Source: Balneolales bacterium (GTDB lineage: Bacteria; Bacteroidota; Rhodothermia; Balneolales; Natronogracilivirgulaceae). Taken from it: a stretch of DNA of 7,763 bases. Below the pieces are notes generated by a model. It was given only the letters and a program-made list of their open reading frames with translations, had not been told where the DNA came from and searched no databases. The translations under genes and the position numbers were made by a program. Shown here in pieces: positions 6,085 to 7,763 of this stretch (the stretch's first letter is position 1; each line of letters opens with the position of its first letter). The stretch is taken from NCBI GenBank assembly GCA_007131535.1, contig SLQI01000066.1, forward strand, positions 1 through 7,763, given 5' to 3'.

Positions 6085-7488
6085 ATGGTAGAATTTATAC
6101 TTAATGATCAAACCGTCCGCACCCGAAAACCGGCCTCGATGACGCTGCTGGACTTTATCCGCTACGAGCAGCATCTGAGCGGTACCAAAATCGGATGCCG
6201 GGAAGGAGACTGCGGGGCCTGCACGGTATTGATCGGCAAACTGAACGACGAACGGATTCACTATGAAAGCATGACCTCCTGCATCACGCCGCTCGGAAAC
6301 GCCGCCGGCAAGCATGTTGTGACGATCGAGGGATTGAATATGGTCGAACTTACCCCGGTACAGCAGGCCATGGTTGACAGCGGCGGTACTCAGTGCGGTT
6401 TTTGTACGGTCGGATTTGTAGTCTCCCTTAGCGGTTATTGCCTTACAGCCGAACATCCCACCAAAGAAGGAGCCATCAGTGCCATTGACGGGAATATCTG
6501 CCGGTGTACCGGATACAAATCGATAGAAAATGCAGCCGGAGATATTGCCGGGCAGCTAAGCAAAAAAAGCCAAAAAGAACAAACCGGTTGGCTCATTAAA
6601 AAGGGGTTTTTACCGGAGTACTTCAGCGGGATTCCAAAAAGGTTACAAAAACTCCGAAGCTACGAAATACCGGAAAATGGTCAGGTTATGATCGGGGGTG
6701 GAACCGACCTTTACGTGCAGAAACACGACGAACTGCTGGATACCGAAGAAGTCAGTCTCGTTTTTGATAAGCCGGATTGGAACTCTATTCATCGGGAAGG
6801 AAGTGAAATCGTGCTCGGCGCGGCAACTACAGCTACGGATTTGATGGAATCGGAAATCATGCAGCAAATATTCCCCGATTTGCACCGGCACCTGAAGCTG
6901 GTTTCATCCACACAGATTCGCAACATGGGAACCGTGGCCGGAAATTTTGTAAACGCATCACCCATCGGGGATCTGACCGCTTTTTTTATCGCACTCAACT
7001 CTACTATTGTACTTACAAGCCCAGGCGGGCATCAGCGCCAAATGCTGCTGAAGGACCTATACAAGGATTACAAAGAGCTGAATACCAAGCCCGGAGAGCA
7101 CCTTACGCAAATTCGATTTCCCGTACCGGATGATCAAACCCGGTTCAATTTTGAGAAAGTTAGCAAGCGCACCTATCTGGATATCGCCTCGGTCAACACG
7201 GCAATTCAGATTCGGAGTGCGAAAGGTAAGATTGATGATGTTCACCTTTCTGCCGGCGGGGTGGGGCCGACTCCCAAATATCTGTCCCGTACCTGCGACT
7301 TTATGCGCGACCAGGCACTGACCCCGGAACTTTTACCGCAAGCGCATGAGATCATCCAGTCGGAAATTTCCCCGATCAGTGATGTCCGGGGTTCGGCGAG
7401 TTATAAGCGAACATTGCTCAGGCAGTTGTTTTACGCGCACTTTGCTGAGCTGTATCCCGAAATTTTTGAAGACGAAATTCCGGCATGA
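6085..7488 (+). CDS. xdhA: Xanthine dehydrogenase small subunit (2x[2Fe-2S] and FAD domains)
   Basis: A 467-residue iron-sulfur/FAD subunit, the length expected for bacterial XdhA. The N-terminal plant-type ferredoxin domain has Cys38, Cys43, Cys46 and Cys66. The second, all-helical cluster domain has Cys104, Cys107, Cys139 and Cys141 in the standard CX2C-X31-CXC spacing. Gln103 before Cys104 corresponds to the conserved cofactor-contacting Gln of QCGFC. The FAD domain (about 180-350) shows VMIGGGTDLY (201-210) and TQIRNMGTVAGN (276-287). The C-terminal flavin-associated domain (about 355-455) includes KVSKRTYLDIASVN. Electrons from purine hydroxylation pass from the molybdenum centre through both clusters to FAD and NAD+. 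The stop overlaps the next gene's start (ATGA). No key residue is missing. A related hydroxylase subunit is possible, but domain order and the partner gene favour xanthine dehydrogenase. Confidence 0.93.
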   Translation: MVEFILNDQTVRTRKPASMTLLDFIRYEQHLSGTKIGCREGDCGACTVLIGKLNDERIHYESMTSCITPLGNAAGKHVVTIEGLNMVELTPVQQAMVDSGGTQCGFCTVGFVVSLSGYCLTAEHPTKEGAISAIDGNICRCTGYKSIENAAGDIAGQLSKKSQKEQTGWLIKKGFLPEYFSGIPKRLQKLRSYEIPENGQVMIGGGTDLYVQKHDELLDTEEVSLVFDKPDWNSIHREGSEIVLGAATTATDLMESEIMQQIFPDLHRHLKLVSSTQIRNMGTVAGNFVNASPIGDLTAFFIALNSTIVLTSPGGHQRQMLLKDLYKDYKELNTKPGEHLTQIRFPVPDDQTRFNFEKVSKRTYLDIASVNTAIQIRSAKGKIDDVHLSAGGVGPTPKYLSRTCDFMRDQALTPELLPQAHEIIQSEISPISDVRGSASYKRTLLRQLFYAHFAELYPEIFEDEIPA

Positions 7489-7763
7489 AAAACATCGACT
7501 CCAAAGGACACGTAACCGGAAAATCACTCTATCTGGATGATATCCCGGTCCGGCAGGGCACCTTGTACGCCCTTCCTGTGGATAGTCCGGCTGCTCACGG
7601 ACGCATACGCGCCCTTGATCTCACCAAAGCTGAACAAAGTGCGGGTATAGTACGCATCTTCACGCATCGGGATATACCCGGGGAAAATCAGATTGGCGGG
7701 ATCATACCTGATGAGCCGCTTCTGGCCGAAGATGAAGTCCACTTTCAGGGTCAGCCGGTCGCG
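7485..7763 (+). CDS. xdhB: Xanthine dehydrogenase large (molybdopterin-binding) subunit, N-terminal part
   Basis: Starts with the ATG of the ATGA overlap and stays open for 93 codons to the window end. The beginning reads MKNIDSKGHVTGKSLYLDDI, followed by LYALPVDSPAAHGRIRALD, a FTHRDIPGENQIGG stretch, and PLLAEDEVHFQGQPVA. This is the start of the aldehyde oxidase/xanthine dehydrogenase alpha-beta hammerhead domain: the HVTGKSLYLDD opening, the 'AHGRI' segment, the 'HRDIPG' turn and the 'FQGQPVA' strand are family features. The molybdenum-cofactor residues and catalytic Glu lie beyond the window, so activity cannot be judged. No Shine-Dalgarno is evident; coupling to xdhA is likely. A chaperone or cofactor-inserting gene (xdhC type) often follows in such operons but cannot be seen here. 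Confidence 0.9.
   Translation, partial: MKNIDSKGHVTGKSLYLDDIPVRQGTLYALPVDSPAAHGRIRALDLTKAEQSAGIVRIFTHRDIPGENQIGGIIPDEPLLAEDEVHFQGQPVA

Noticed and set aside
5995..6456. A 153-codon - strand ORF antisense to xdhA
   Set aside because: It lies over the iron-sulfur domain coding region of xdhA with all eight cluster cysteines in the + frame; no independent support.

Overview
This window holds six genes, four complete and two cut by the window edges. They form three transcription units, with one long non-coding gap between two of them. The best taxonomic guess is the Bacteroidota/Balneolota/Rhodothermota group. The evidence is the LolA-like protein beside FtsX-type permeases, the secreted S9 peptidase related to plant glutamyl endopeptidase, and start codons that often lack a clear Shine-Dalgarno sequence. 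This placement rests on protein resemblance from memory and is only moderately secure.

Left unit (1-2895, + strand): the C-terminal part of an outer-membrane lipoprotein-sorting (LolA-like) protein is followed by two 407-residue MacB/FtsX-type ABC permeases. Both junctions are ATGA overlaps, so the three genes look translationally coupled. Together they resemble a LolCE/MacB-type export system that extracts lipoprotein or lipid from the inner membrane and passes it to a periplasmic carrier. No ATPase gene is visible; it would have to lie upstream of the window or elsewhere.

Gap (2896-3528): 633 bases between convergent genes, about 40% GC by hand count, with no convincing gene. It contains two exact TTATCCACA DnaA boxes, a third relaxed box (TTTTCCACA), and a 16-bp stem-loop just beyond the 3' end of the peptidase gene. 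This is the least explained part of the window.

Middle unit (3529-5913, - strand): a complete secreted S9 (prolyl oligopeptidase superfamily) serine peptidase. It has a signal peptide and an intact Ser-Asp-His triad, and its closest resemblance is to the glutamyl endopeptidase branch.

Right unit (6085 to the window end, + strand): xanthine dehydrogenase small subunit (two [2Fe-2S] clusters plus FAD domain), then the start of the molybdopterin large subunit, again joined by an ATGA overlap. This unit diverges from the peptidase gene across a 171-bp intergenic region. It would oxidise hypoxanthine/xanthine to urate in purine catabolism or salvage.

I found no mobile element, CRISPR array, tRNA or rRNA. 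The coding content is ordinary; the items worth a second look are the DnaA-box-bearing convergent gap and its hairpin.
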